Below the pieces are notes generated by a model, which searched no databases, was not told the origin of the DNA, and saw nothing but the letters and a program-made list of their open reading frames with translations. Shown here piece after piece: positions 22,200-32,151 of a DNA stretch of 64,000 nucleotides. Origin of the DNA: Euclidia mi (Eukaryota > Arthropoda > Insecta > Lepidoptera > Erebidae); contig OX123182.2 in the NCBI GenBank assembly GCA_944739405.2, positions 61,817,183-61,881,182 on the forward strand, given 5' to 3'. The translations under genes and the position numbers were made by a program. Each line of letters opens with the position of its first letter. Within the stretch, counting starts at the first letter, position 1.

Positions 22200-22811
22200 C
22201 ATACATTAACTTACTCACGCCTGTTTCCCGGAGGGGTAGGCAGAGACTACGGAGCGCCATTTGCAACGATCTTGACATATCTCTCTTGCTTCATTCACTC
22301 CCATCAGATTCCTCATGCATGCTCTTCTGTTCAAGGTGCTTCTAACCTGTCCCGTTTTTAGGATGTCTCCAATCTGGTCAGAGAACGTCCGCCTAGGTCT
22401 TCCCCTTCATCCTGTCCCTTCCACACTTGCCTTATATATCTGCTTGGTCAGTCTTTCGTCATCCATCTTCTCCACGTGTCCAAACCATCTTAGCATACCT
22501 TTCTCGATGCTTGTCACTACATCTTCTTTTACCCCGCAACACTCTCTTAATACACAATTCTTTACTCTGTCAGTCAAAGAAACACCACACATACTTCGCA
22601 GTGCTCTCATTTCTACAACATTTATTCTACTTTCATGACTCTTCTGCCATACCCAACTATCACTACCATACATAAGAGTAGGTACTAACACCCCTCTATG
22701 GACAGCCAAACGTGCCTTTTTGGACACGTTTTGGCTATTCATAAACGCCTTCAGAGCTCCATTCACTCTATTACCTGCATTAACACTTCTTTCAATATCT
22801 TCTACATTCTT
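22200..22811 (-). mobile_element. 5'-truncated LINE with 12 bp TSD, (TATG) tail type
   Basis: ACAATAGATTAA occurs at 22188-22199 and again at 22812-22823, bracketing an insertion. On the minus strand it encodes the end of a non-LTR reverse transcriptase ORF. From 22811 down it reads a conserved C-terminal region (VPTLMYGSDSW, RINVVEMRALRSMCGV, MLRWFGHVEKMD; open until 22407), then the frame is broken. The 3' end near 22205-22250 carries GGCGTGAGTAAG and a weak ATGTATG tail. It matches the longer copy at 25882-26837. The clade is not certain. Confidence 0.8.
22407..22811 (-). pseudogene. Non-LTR RT C-terminal region
   Basis: About 135 codons downstream of the RT catalytic core, with the EMRALRSMCGV and GMLRWFGHVEKMDDERLTKQIYKA blocks common in arthropod LINEs. 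The open frame runs upstream to 22895, but that part is SINE sequence outside the insertion and should not be read as protein. The catalytic domain is not present. Confidence 0.75.
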
Positions 22812-22953
22812 ACAATAGATTAAAAATACATATATACTATTTTTTTGTAAATACATACATATTATACATAGAAACACCCAGACCGAGACAAACATCCATG
22901 TTCATGTACACCAAAATCTGGCAGCCCTGCTAGTTTTACCTTTACCAGCAATC

Positions 22954-23226
22954 TCAACTATATTGTTCACTATAAAAACTTCCTTGGTCACGTGGTAGAA
23001 AAATGCTGACTATCATAATATTAAGTTTAGTGTATTTGGCAGAATGTTCCAGTTTTCTAGGCCTTAATAAATAAATTTTAGACTTTATCAATTCGAATTT
23101 TCTACAAACCTTTTGCAGATGTTCAGTTTCCCTATTTATGAAGTTATAACGAATAAAATAAACAAGACATGTTTTGTCAGTCTTACGTGTACCATTGCCT
23201 TCTTTTAATTTCAAATCCACATCCAT
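22954..23226 (-). CDS. Unrecognised 90-codon frame
   Basis: A lysine- and arginine-rich frame (MDVDLKLKEGNGTRKTDKTC) that continues in phase upstream of its ATG to about 23250 on the minus strand. Its residue mix is more protein-like than most short frames nearby. I do not recognise it. It could be an eroded transposon protein, an exon or chance. Confidence 0.15.
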   Translation of the reverse strand: MDVDLKLKEGNGTRKTDKTCLVYFIRYNFINRETEHLQKVCRKFELIKSKIYLLRPRKLEHSAKYTKLNIMIVSIFLPRDQGSFYSEQYS

Positions 23227-23280
23227 TTTTGCACTTAGCTGATTTTCATTCAGGTATAGTACGGCAGTATCGGCAAAAGG

Positions 23281-23353
23281 TTGACAGCCCCGAGCAATCG
23301 TGATAAGTCAGTCGTGACCACGGTCGGTGCAATTCAACCGAAAAGTTGGGTAT
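23281..23353 (+). repeat. Penelope-type terminal fragment with GAAA-stem motif
   Basis: CGTGACCACGGTCGGTG followed by AACCGAAAAGTTGGG parallels the inverted wording at 51940-51985 (CCACGGCTGA, GCCGAAACGTTGGC). A short stem followed by CGAAA and GTYGG also occurs in the Penelope copies at 39940 and 42500. I take it as a remnant of a Penelope-type terminal repeat. Confidence 0.4.
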
Positions 23354-24720
23354 CAAAGGTGTTTGCCCGGCTTATGATTATTTATACCTGAAAATTCAAA
23401 CCCTTTTACGGTTATTATTAGCATTTTAGATTCCACAGTATTGGTGTTTGTGCTAACTATTTTAATAAACCCATTCGTTTGTAGCTTGCGTGAGCAGCTA
23501 AATACGCAGTGGCGGTATTATTTTATGCAGTAGTTTACTTTACAATGTGCAATAATTTCACTGAGAGTTTCAGGCGCATGCAATGACTTGATTCAGTTTT
23601 TTAAATTTCTTTAATTTTAAGCGGGAAATGCTCATGGGCTGGTTCTGCCTAGGGATCCGTCCACTCAGGTTTGGTCGAAAACTGCATTAATTTTTTTGCC
23701 TATACTGGGGTTGTGGGGTCGATCAAGCAATCGCTATTAGTTTAGTGACATTAAACCCTGCAATTTTATCTACTACATCACTATCTACTCGAGAGCCATC
23801 ACATGGCAAATTGTTCGCCAATTTGGATTGTTGCAAAAAATTCAGACATGTTCGCCACTAATGAATGCGATATAATTTTCGACATTTGTTACCACTGTAT
23901 AATATAACAAAAAATCGTAGTGAAACAACCTATTTGGTAATAATATATGTCTACTGATAACGGTCATATATATGTAATGACTACACTTGGCAAGCAAACC
24001 GCTAGTACAAGTTATCAATATGATAGCGGCAATATTCCGTTATTGATACGCTCACATGTTGACTCTGTTTGGGTCATTTTAGTTGCTTATAGCTACTACT
24101 CAGGAATATATTATGCTGTATTGATCTGTTTGTTATTATACAGCGATAGTATTTCGATCATGGACAATGGGGTATTGACTTAGAATATTATGTAATCGTG
24201 GTTTAGGTTTACATGTATCATTACGGCGAATGGTGTTACGGATGCGAAACAAATTCGATCAGTAATAAGACACGAATAACAAGATTCTGCCTCGACTATA
24301 ATTATTTCTTTATTTTTCGTGTGAGTGCGTGGCCAACTCTTATGTCGTATTCAGATCGCCCAAAGGCCTCCGGGATTGTTTTACAATTCTTGAACAAGAC
24401 ATGAAGCGGGACTGTAAGTAATGCTTAAATATGCCGACCTATTATAAACGGTGAGCCAAGTCAAGCTATGAGCGCATGACTATGATTTTATAAATGAAAC
24501 TTATGATATCAGTGCTTCTTTCATAACTTTAACCTTTTTTCTTACAGTTACACGGTATAATTTTGCTTACTATTCACGTTTAGACTCCGATTTTCCATAT
24601 CATAAAACTTACTCATTTGATATTATGCGGACAAAAAAATGCATATTACAAATCCATCTAATCTCCTCTTCGTACAAATGTGATACGATGCCAATCCTAT
24701 ACATACACACACTTCAAGCA
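23354..24720. other. No gene recognised
   Basis: Frames at 23947-24183 (Tyr- and Ile-rich) and 24213-24404 show no family motif. Nothing assigned. Confidence 0.4.
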
Positions 24721-25095
24721 ACATTATCATCCTTGTACACAAAACGTACCGCTCCATAAACTCCGTGTCACTTTAGTTGCCTATTTATCTTGCGCCCTAA
24801 TAAAGCATCGCAGAATAATAGTGGAGTGACTTTATTTGCGTCGAGTACGTATTTTATCATGCTTTGCAGCCGTCGGAAGAAAATTTGTAGAACCATTGAA
24901 TACAAGTCCCATTCAAGTTATAATACCACTAGAATAACAAAGGTGAATTATATTGGACTAACTTCTGTTTTCAACTGACCAAGTTTTATTAGATTTCTTT
25001 CGAAGTGATATCGGTTTGCTGTTTTGGAACACGTTATGAAATTGTTGTTAATGTTTTCGGTCTCAATGTAGAACTAGTACGATTTTATTTGAGTA
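24721..25095 (-). repeat. Inverted-duplication right arm, empty of Transib element
   Basis: The reverse complement runs A then B (see 17613-17838 and 19040-19192) with only the single target CGTCG at 24871-24875 between them. It therefore preserves the state before the Transib-like insertion. Confidence 0.8.
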
Positions 25096-25869
25096 TATTA
25101 TCAGGCGCGTATTTTGTGTTGTCAGTGAGTAGGTTTTCAATGATTGTGTAAGTTGGTCGTAGATTGTACTTACTTATAGTATATTTCGGCGCCGTGGCAC
25201 CATCGTCTGGACACCCCCAGAGGATCCACAAATGAAACCACACAAATTTACTAAAAACTGCATTATATTTTTGAAATGAACTTCACTATACGAAAGTCCG
25301 ATGAAAAGTGTCATGGCCGCCCGCCGTCGCATCAACTTAACTTGCTCAGTATCAAAACATTATCCTTTTAATTACATTAATTAAAGTATCGTATGTATGA
25401 ACTTTCAATTAATCTTTATAATTAAGAAACAATATAGAATTCCAGTTACTTTAGCTAAAGCGTCGAAATACGTCTTGATAAATTTAATTACTTATAAAAT
25501 TACCGAAATGTGTTGGCGGGCGACAGAGCTAAAACTAATTAAAGACGATATCAACCAATACTGAGTTATGTAAATACAGAAATGTAGCACAATTTATATA
25601 ATATTAATTATAAGCAAACGCAATTAATATTTTACTGGTTATTTAGTTAACATTACATTAAAATAATATTAACTTCTGGGTAGTTATCGTTTAGTCATCT
25701 AGATGGCTCTGCTCTACGACAAACCATATGTAGTGCGCCCATATATACGTACCTAAACGGATTAAAGTGCTTTCTGAGGCATCATGAACTGCATAACTTC
25801 GACTTTTTATTGGATAATAATTCGTACAGCAAAAGTAATAATGTTTGGCAAACACAGCTTACAGATACG
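25096..25869. other. No gene; probable diverged continuation of the duplication
   Basis: Weak similarity of 25100-25170 (inverted) to 17520-17600, for example TACAATCTACGACC against TACAATCTATTTTAC. The rest is unassigned. Confidence 0.35.
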
Positions 25870-25881
25870 AACAATAATTTC

Positions 25882-26837
25882 ATACATACATACATACATA
25901 TGCTCACGCCTTTTCCCGTCGGGTTAGGCAGAGACAACAGAACGCCACTTGCTTCTATCCTTGCAAACCTTACGCGCTTCCTCTATATTCATTACTCTTT
26001 TCATACATGCTCGTCGGTTACGGGTGCTTCGGACTTTTCCGTTTTTCAAGACGTCTCCAATTTGGTCAACGAACGCTTGCCTGAGGTCTGCCGCAACCGG
26101 CTTGCCCACACACCTCTGTCATATATATTTGATTCGTCAATCTTTCTTCACTCATTCGCTCCACGTGTCCAAACCATTCCAGCATTTCTTTCTCAATCCT
26201 TGTCACGCCATCTTCTTTCAGGCCACATTGCTATCGTATTACTGTATTCGGAATTCTATCAATCAGTCTCACCCCACACATACTACGCAGTGATCGCATC
26301 TCAACTGCGTTAATTCTGCTTTTGTGGCTTTTCTTCCATACCCAACACTTATATCCATACATTAGGTCAGGTTGGCACCAGCACTCCATTATGAACCGTC
26401 AGTCGTGACTTTTTTGGCACAGTCTGGCCGTTCATAGAGGCATGCGGCGCTCCATTCACACAGTTCCCCGCAGTTACTCTCCTTTCAATATCTCCTTCAC
26501 ATCTTCCGTTTCTTGTAAACATGCTTCCCAAATATACAAATCTTTCAACTTGCTCTACATTTTCATCTTCAATCGTAAAACATTACACTCAGTCAAACTT
26601 TCATCCTTCTCAAACACCATCACTTTCGTCTTTTTTGCATTAACTTTCATACTTTTCGCTTTAAAACTCTCATTCATGCAGTCCATCATTTGTTGCAACT
26701 CATTCACCGATGATACAAGAATAACTTGATAATTAGCGTACAAGAGACACTTAGCATGCAATCCTACCATATCGATTCCGCATTCAATTTCTCTCATATC
26801 TTTCATGCAGCAATCCATGAATAAGTTGAACAACATC
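25882..26837 (-). mobile_element. 5'-truncated LINE with 12 bp TSD and (TATG) tail
   Basis: AACAATAATTTC at 25870-25881 and 26838-26849 brackets the insertion. On the minus strand the truncated start holds RT text (26555-26837) with the catalytic YADD box altered to YANY (CLLYANYQVIL). The next block is KVNAKKTKVMVFEKDESLTEC, then broken frames lead to the C-terminal FVDQIGDVLKNGKVRSTRNR block (25924-26109). The 3' end is GGCGTGAGCATATGTATG repeats at 25881-25905. The unit is the same LINE family as 22200-22811. Several frameshifts make it non-functional. Confidence 0.85.
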
Positions 26838-26953
26838 AACAATAATTTCGTTACATAAAATTAAACTTAAGACGTTTTAAATGGATTCGAAATATTATCA
26901 GTATTGGAATAAAATTAAGAAGTCAGAAATTATGTATTCAGACCGTAAAAATA

Positions 26954-27332
26954 TCCCCCCGTGGGATCTCCACACTCATCTCCATGTCGTGGTGGGGGGC
27001 ACAGTAAACGTGGCTTGGACACTCGCGGTGAAACTAAGAGAGATCTCGGGAGTGGGAGTCCTCCTCCCTATCCACTTCGGCCGCTGGGTGTTTTGGCGAC
27101 GGAGCCCAACACCTTCATCCGCCGCCAAGGGGGTTTTGTTCGGGGCCCGCCTGACCATCTGGCGGGCCAATACCCGTCAGGGGGTATGCTTTGGCGATAC
27201 CCGACTCTCCGACACACGGGTACATGAGGAACACGGGTTGGTTTTTAGTCAGCAAGAGTCTGACATTCCTCTTGCCCTTCCCCCAGGGCGGAGGGACTCC
27301 ATGAGGATTTTCCAACCCGACACCAAAAAAAA
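26954..27332 (+). mobile_element. GC-rich retro-insertion with poly(A) and 13 bp TSD
   Basis: GACCGTAAAAATA (26941-26953) and GACCGAAAAAATA (27333-27345) flank a GC-rich block that ends in A8. This pattern fits a 5'-truncated LINE 3' UTR or a poly(A) SINE on the plus strand. Its base composition is far from the surrounding DNA. Frames of 178, 104 and 88 codons overlap it on both strands, which is a by-product of high GC, not evidence of a gene. Confidence 0.7.
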
Positions 27333-27432
27333 GACCGAAAAAATAGAAATGAATATTATTTTCAAACAATGCATTTTCGTCAAAATCAACATTACACGGT
27401 ATATATTTATAAGATAGTTTCTTACACATATT

Positions 27433-27505
27433 AAAGAACTGGTTCTATAATGTACGTAGCCTATGATAACGTCTTTGTCATCCACAGACTTAGCTTAACA
27501 GTACA
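27433..27505 (-). repeat. Inverted-duplication segment, far end (right arm)
   Basis: GAACTGGTTCTATAATG and GTCTTTGTCATCCACAGACT are the complement, with small changes, of 17180-17255. Confidence 0.55.
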
Positions 27506-27855
27506 AAGGCTTGCTTGTAGTGCCGCAGTTTGTCACTGTCCACTGCCATGTCACTGTCAAGCTTATACATTACTTACAAGCTTATACATATATTACTTCC
27601 CTTAGTAACTCCTAAAGGAAGCAAGTGCAAGTGGTCCAGTATTGTTCTAAAACCAGCTTTGTATTACGTTTCAAATAAGAATTACAATATTATCTAATGC
27701 AGGTTTTGAATCAGTAATTTCATAGGTAAACATTTCAAAGATAAAAAATCATAAGCCAGTCACTAGCATGTTAGTAATACTACAATGCTTGTAATTTAAT
27801 CAATATTAAATAAAATGCCGTAGGCCAATATAGTTCCTTATTGCATTGGCCAGGT
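27506..27855. other. No gene recognised
   Basis: Contains a short direct repeat of AAGCTTATACAT near 27560-27590. Otherwise nothing assigned. Confidence 0.4.
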
Positions 27856-28031
27856 AATTCTTTGGGGATCCCTTCTTTTTGCATAATGTTCTTTGTCCTA
27901 ATATACTTCGGCATAACGATTTTGGCACAATTTGTTTTGGCATAATAATACTTCGGCATAATTTTTAGGCATACATTTTATGTTGGCATAATCATCTTAA
28001 AGACTAATTTGTTTTGGCATAAATTTGATTC

Positions 28032-28121
28032 GCATAACGTTAGTAGGCCTAATGACTATTAGCATAACGTTAATAGGCCTAATGACTATTAGCATAACGT
28101 TAGTAGGCCTAATGACTATTA
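28032..28121. repeat. Three 30 bp tandem repeats
   Basis: Units beginning GCATAACGTTARTAGGCC at 28032, 28062 and 28092 differ by single bases. They lie in the left arm of the foldback-like element. Confidence 0.9.
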
Positions 28122-28325
28122 GCATAATATTTATATAATTATATATTTAACTTGTAAACAATTAATATGCTGTGCAACAAAAGTTAGTGACAGAACCGAA
28201 TTGCTGCAAAACCGACTCCACGTAGTCTTGTTTGTCCTACCCTAGAGTGTTATTTAAAATCGCGTAGGCGCGTGGAGCCGCCGGAGGCCTGCAGCGCCGG
28301 AGCCGTGACAGAAGCCCTGTCTGCT

Positions 28326-28475
28326 GCATGTTGCGTGCTCGCTTGAATGCTGCATGCTGCATGCTTGCTTGCATGCTGCATGCTTTCTTGCATGCTGCAT
28401 GCTTGCTTGCATGCTGCATGCTTGCTTGTTTGCTGCATGCTTGCTTGCATGCTGTATGCTTGCTTGCTTCATGCT
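28326..28475. repeat. TGCATGC / TTGC microsatellite
   Basis: A run of TGCATGCTGCATGCTTGCT-type units. It keeps several frames open on both strands with His/Ala/Cys/Leu repeats, so long frames here are artefacts. Confidence 0.9.
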
Positions 28476-28563
28476 TCCTACAGCGAAAAATATGCCAAAG
28501 ATACATTGCCAAAGTTACTATATCCAATTTGTATTGTATTGTAATCACTATGCGTAAATAAAT

Positions 28564-28672
28564 TTATGCTTTAGGATTTTTTGCTTTAGGATTTTATGCT
28601 TTAGGATTTTATGCTTAAGGATTTTATGCTTTAGGATTTTATGCTTTAGGATTTTATGCTTTAGGATATTAT
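28564..28672. repeat. Tandem ATGCTTTAGGATTTT units
   Basis: About seven 15 bp units with small changes, in the right arm of the foldback-like element. Confidence 0.9.
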
Positions 28673-28892
28673 GCCTAAAAAGTTAGGCTTTAGAACTTTA
28701 TGCTTAATAAATTTATGCTTTAGAATATTATGCTTAATCATTATTATGGTTAGAGAAATTATGCTTAAAAAATTATGCGTAAGCTGTTATGCGTAATTAT
28801 ATTATTCGAAATTTAATTATGCCAAACAAAATTATGCTAAGTTATATTAGGTCTTAAAATTTTATGCAAATGGATAGGGAACCAATTCTTTG

Positions 28893-29699
28893 ATGTCCCA
28901 AATGAAACAAATACGTTCAAGGAAATTATATTAAGGGGCCTACAAGAGTTAAACGCAAGTTTTATAATTTGATTTTTTGATAATTTGATTCAATGCAGTT
29001 AAACCAACCAGAAAAATATAACATATTCTTCAGGATATAATCTAGTTAAGTAATGTGTTGAAAACATAATTAAACTAACTTTAAAAAGATACCTCTAAAA
29101 AAATATTTTAACGAATAAAAACCATATTAAAATACATACAATCATTCTGATTTTTTGACAAATTATTCACCAAATAACATACTAACGAAATACTTATTTT
29201 TTTTAATCCGATCAATACATTTTCTGTAATTAATTTATTTTATGGTTTGTAAAGAGTTCTGAACGTCCAGTCGTCGTCGCGCTTCTCTTTCTTATGTATA
29301 CAATCCGACAGGGACAGCGAAATAGCTCTTGCAGTCCCCTTAAGTATGGCAGAAAACAAATGAGGCAAAGACTTGAGCGGCCGTGTTGTGGGTGCAATAC
29401 CCACACGAGACAACACTGTCTGTGATTTTCTTTATTTTTTTGACTCATTCTATTTGTTATTTTAATGTTTGTAAAGTGAATTGCTGTGTAGCTGATTCCA
29501 TAAAAAAGTATCTACTTAATATGATTATAACCAGCAAATTCATGAACATAAACGCCTTAGCGCTATCCTAGTCCAACCCTCTTGGAGCGTGCTGCTTACT
29601 ACTGTTACCAATTTTGATAAAATAATAGCTTTGCCATAAAGCGAAGTTATGCCGCCTGACCCCTCAACACAAGTTTCACACACAAGGTTAAGACCAATG
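28893..29699. other. No gene recognised
   Basis: About 29265-29345 holds a minus-strand repeat fragment (TTTCGCTGTCCCTGTCGGAT). About 29370-29412 has GCGGCCGTGTTGTGGGTGCA, possibly a tRNA-like remnant. Not enough for a family call. Confidence 0.35.
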
Positions 29700-30140
29700 T
29701 AAGTTTATTCTGGGCTGCTGACTCCATAAAACGCATGTTAAAGATCTTCATGACAGCTTGAACCGACGCTTAACGTGCTCTCCAAGCACAGAACAAGCGA
29801 TAATTAACAATATAATACGCACATAACTTTGAAAAGTCAGTGGTGCGAGCCGTGTCATCATCAGCCTTTAATAGTCCACTGCTGGACTAGGCCTCTCCTT
29901 TGAAAGGAGGAATTGGCCTACTATACCACGCTGGCCAAACGGGTTGGTATAGGGTTTGTATCAAGTTTTCCTTCTCTTACAGTGCTGTTCTCTGCATAAT
30001 ATGCTCCCTCTGTCGGCTCTTACGACACCCATGGGATGATATGGGGTGGTGACATTCCGTATTCTTAATCCGTCACCACACGGACAGCCGTGAGCCGTGT
30101 ATGTGAACGCGATACCCTTTACAAGGCATGGCAGAATTGC
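29700..30140 (-). repeat. SINE family A split by an RTE-like composite repeat
   Basis: The body (AAGCGATAATTAACAATATA, ACGCACATAACTTTGAAAAG) is left of the nested insertion and the head remnant (ACGCGATACCC, GGCATGGCAG) is right of it at about 30100-30140. The two parts join in the order of other family A copies. Confidence 0.65.
29855..30091 (-). mobile_element. Short composite repeat: RTE-type leader plus TGATG tail
   Basis: GAGCCGTG at 29847-29854 and 30092-30099 flanks a 237 bp insertion. On the minus strand it starts CACGGCTGTCCGTGTGGTGA, follows the leader of the RTE LINE at 37307-37450 (GGGTGTCGTAAGAG, GGAAAACTTG, CAAACCCTATACCAAC), and ends in a tail close to that of SINE family A (CCAGCAGTGGAC, GGCTGATGATG). 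I read it as a non-autonomous deletion form that keeps only LINE ends. A second copy is at 30522-30725. Confidence 0.7.
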
Positions 30141-30521
30141 ATGAACGACGAAAAGAGAACGAGAAAAAGAAATTAATGTAACCAATTGAGGTTGATAATG
30201 CAGACATCATTGAATAACGCAGTCGGTTGAAACTCAGTTCCTTACAACCAAGTGGTTTCGTTATACAGAAATAATGACTCGATCCGTGTTCTCATTTGCA
30301 TAACACAATAATCCTGAACACAGTTTCTGAACGGATAATGTCAGATTATTCTACGCGTAAGTGGTACGATATTTAAATATTCTGATACCTCCTTGTAAGT
30401 TCTGTGAGGGATGTTCCGTACGTTACGTGGAGTACCTGTGTGTTCAGAAATATGTGTAAAATAAGTTTTTTAACTATGCTGAACTATGCATCAGAGACGC
30501 GAGTATTTGTTATGAATCATC
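30141..30521. other. No gene recognised
   Basis: Spacer between two copies of the composite repeat; nothing assigned. Confidence 0.4.
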
Positions 30522-30725
30522 ATCATCATCACCAGCCTATAACAGTCCACTACAGAACTAGGCCTCTCCTTTGAAAGGAGGAATTGGCCTACTATACCAC
30601 GCTGACTAAACGGGTTGGTATAGGGTTTGTATCAAGTTTTCCTTCTCTAACAGTGCTGTTCTCTGCATAATATGCTCCCTCTTTCAGCTCTTACGACACC
30701 CATGGGATGATATGGGATGGTGAAA
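30522..30725 (-). mobile_element. Second copy of the RTE-like composite repeat
   Basis: Closely matches 29855-30060 (CCTCTCCTTTGAAAGGAGGA, GGTTGGTATAGGGTTTGTAT, CACCCATGGGATGATATGGG) with a longer (ATC)n end. It is truncated at the LINE-leader side after GGATGGTGA. Confidence 0.75.
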
Positions 30726-31076
30726 TGCGAAGGCTGCTACGATTGTGATAATGATAAATAATATCACACAAAAATAGAGGTAAGTTATCATTTTAATTAT
30801 TAACTCGGTTACATTGCTAATGGAAGGATGTTATGGATATACTGCTACCTTAAAATGCTAAAATTCATTTTGTTATTAAATGATTGAATAAATAAATGCA
30901 CAAAAAAGTATGGTACCGTTTACTTTAGTTTTGTTTAATTTTTATTTTATATTTACTGTGATACTGTTCTCCATGATAATAATCATTTCTGTTTTACGAT
31001 TATATCAAGAAAAAGCTGAATCCACTAGATCAAACGCATATTAGAAGGTTATAATGAAGCTGTAACAAGCATTGGA

Positions 31077-31748
31077 TTGGATTTAGCTGGACTATCGCTT
31101 AAGGGATGCTCCTGTATGGCTTTACAAAGAACTGATAGCATAAAATATTTGGGGGTGTTCCTAGACCAAACACTTAGCTTTAAGCCTCATATCAATGTAC
31201 TAGTTGCCAGGCTTCGTAAACTAATATATGTATTTAAGACACTGAGGCGTGCGGCTGATCTAAGAACGATGAAAATGGTATATTATGCTCTTGCTCAGTC
31301 AATCGTTACATACTGTATTTCCTCATGGGGTGGTGCAGCTAAAATTGATCATTTGGTAGTGGAACGCGCTCAAAGGGCTGTATTATAGGTTGGAGCTGGC
31401 TTGCCCTTTCGTTTCTCCACAATAGCACTCTACAAACTTTGGGATGTCCTAACCGTGCGGCAATGTTTTGTTTTGTCTATGGTGATGAAAAAATACACTC
31501 AGTTGCTCTTTAATCCTAATCTAACGAAGGATGAACGTAGGAAGGGAACTGTCTGTCCTATTAGAACCTTAAAAACAAGTTTGTCTCACAGATTTTATGG
31601 CTTTCTTGGAGGATATCTTTACAACAAAGTCAACTCAAAGTTATCGATATATCCGTTGTGTAGATCGTCATGAAAAGTATTGATATCTACTTGGCTTAAA
31701 ACACTAGACTATTGTGAAACTGAAAATCTGCTCATAGTAAGTGCCTAA
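31077..31748 (+). pseudogene. LINE RT C-terminal domain, broken
   Basis: The frame contains IKYLGVFLDQTLSFKPHI, then LRKLIYVFKTLR, ALAQSIVTYCISSWGGAAK and ERAQRAVL. A stop at 31388 breaks it, and similarity resumes in the next frame from 31401 (LWDVLTVRQCFVLS, SHRFYGFLGGYLYNK). It ends with WLKTLDYCETENLLIVSA and a stop at about 31748. This is the region after the YADD core. The core itself is absent because of 5' truncation. Confidence 0.8.
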
Positions 31749-31762
31749 TATTACAAAACACA

Positions 31763-31885
31763 ACACACACACACGCTCACATGAACACTCATACGCAAAC
31801 GCACAAGCACACGCACACGCGCACATGCACGCACATACTCGCACATACATACACACACGCACACACATACGCGCACATACACTAG
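31763..31885. repeat. CA-rich microsatellite in LINE 3' UTR
   Basis: Imperfect ACAC/GCAC/CATAC repeats. A histidine-rich 63-codon frame over it is an artefact. Confidence 0.9.
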
Positions 31886-32151
31886 CATGGTTTTTTTTTG
31901 TATCTTTTTCTTTTTTTTTTTTGAACTGTTAATCAGTTGTTAACTTCTCTTCGGTTAAGATTTCAAACATGTTACGTAAAAGTATAACCTTAAATATAGG
32001 GGGCCTGGTGACCTGTAACAAAGGTATTCTTATACCTATCTCAGGTACCAGTCTCTCACAAATGCAGCACCGTTATTGTTATTATGTAATATTAGTGTTT
32101 AAGTTAACTATTTGTGAAGAGAAAATAAATAAAAATTATTATTATTATATT

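Larger units (their letters stand above)
22060..22930 (-). repeat. SINE family C split by a LINE
   Basis: Two pieces (about 22060-22187 and 22824-22930) on the minus strand match the intact copy at 32757-33015: CCCAAACTAAGCAAAGCTTG, ACATATATACTATTTTT, AGACAAACATCCATGTTCAT. They are separated by the LINE at 22200-22811. The tRNA head is missing. Confidence 0.75.
27865..28883. mobile_element. Foldback-like element with subrepeat arms and 9 bp TSD
   Basis: AATTCTTTG flanks both sides (27856-27864 and 28884-28892). The ends GGGATCCC... and, inverted, GGTTCCCT... are alignable through TTTGCATAA and CCTAATATA. The left arm is full of GCATAA, the right arm of TTATGC. Each arm contains tandem subrepeats (28032-28121, 30 bp unit; 28564-28672, about 15 bp unit). 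The centre (about 28140-28555) is a separate GC-richer segment with a TGCATGC microsatellite. Long arms made of subrepeats with a 9 bp duplication recall Drosophila Foldback or MULE-type elements; the class is inference. No transposase is seen. Confidence 0.65.
31030..32151 (+). mobile_element. 5'-truncated CR1/Jockey-like LINE with (ATT) tail
   Basis: A plus-strand RT C-terminal region (about 31077-31748) is followed by a 3' UTR with a CA-rich microsatellite, a T-rich run, the block GGGGGCCTGGTGACCTGTAA and a terminal (ATT)n near 32137-32151. The order agrees with moth CR1/Jockey-type LINEs known to me. Target duplications are not clear. Confidence 0.75.

Noticed and set aside
26881..27485. 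Overlapping frames of 178, 104, 88 and 78 codons on both strands
   Set aside because: All lie on a GC-rich retro-insertion with poly(A) and TSD. Long frames on both strands follow from base composition; no protein motif.
28320..28480. CRISPR-like regular repeats
   Set aside because: No unique spacers of even length; it is a simple-sequence array within a eukaryotic repeat element.
28237..28561. Six overlapping frames rich in Ala/Cys/His/Lys/Gln
   Set aside because: They are translations of the TGCATGC/TTGC microsatellite in every phase.
31741..31932. His/Ala/Thr repeat frame
   Set aside because: CA-rich microsatellite in the LINE 3' UTR.
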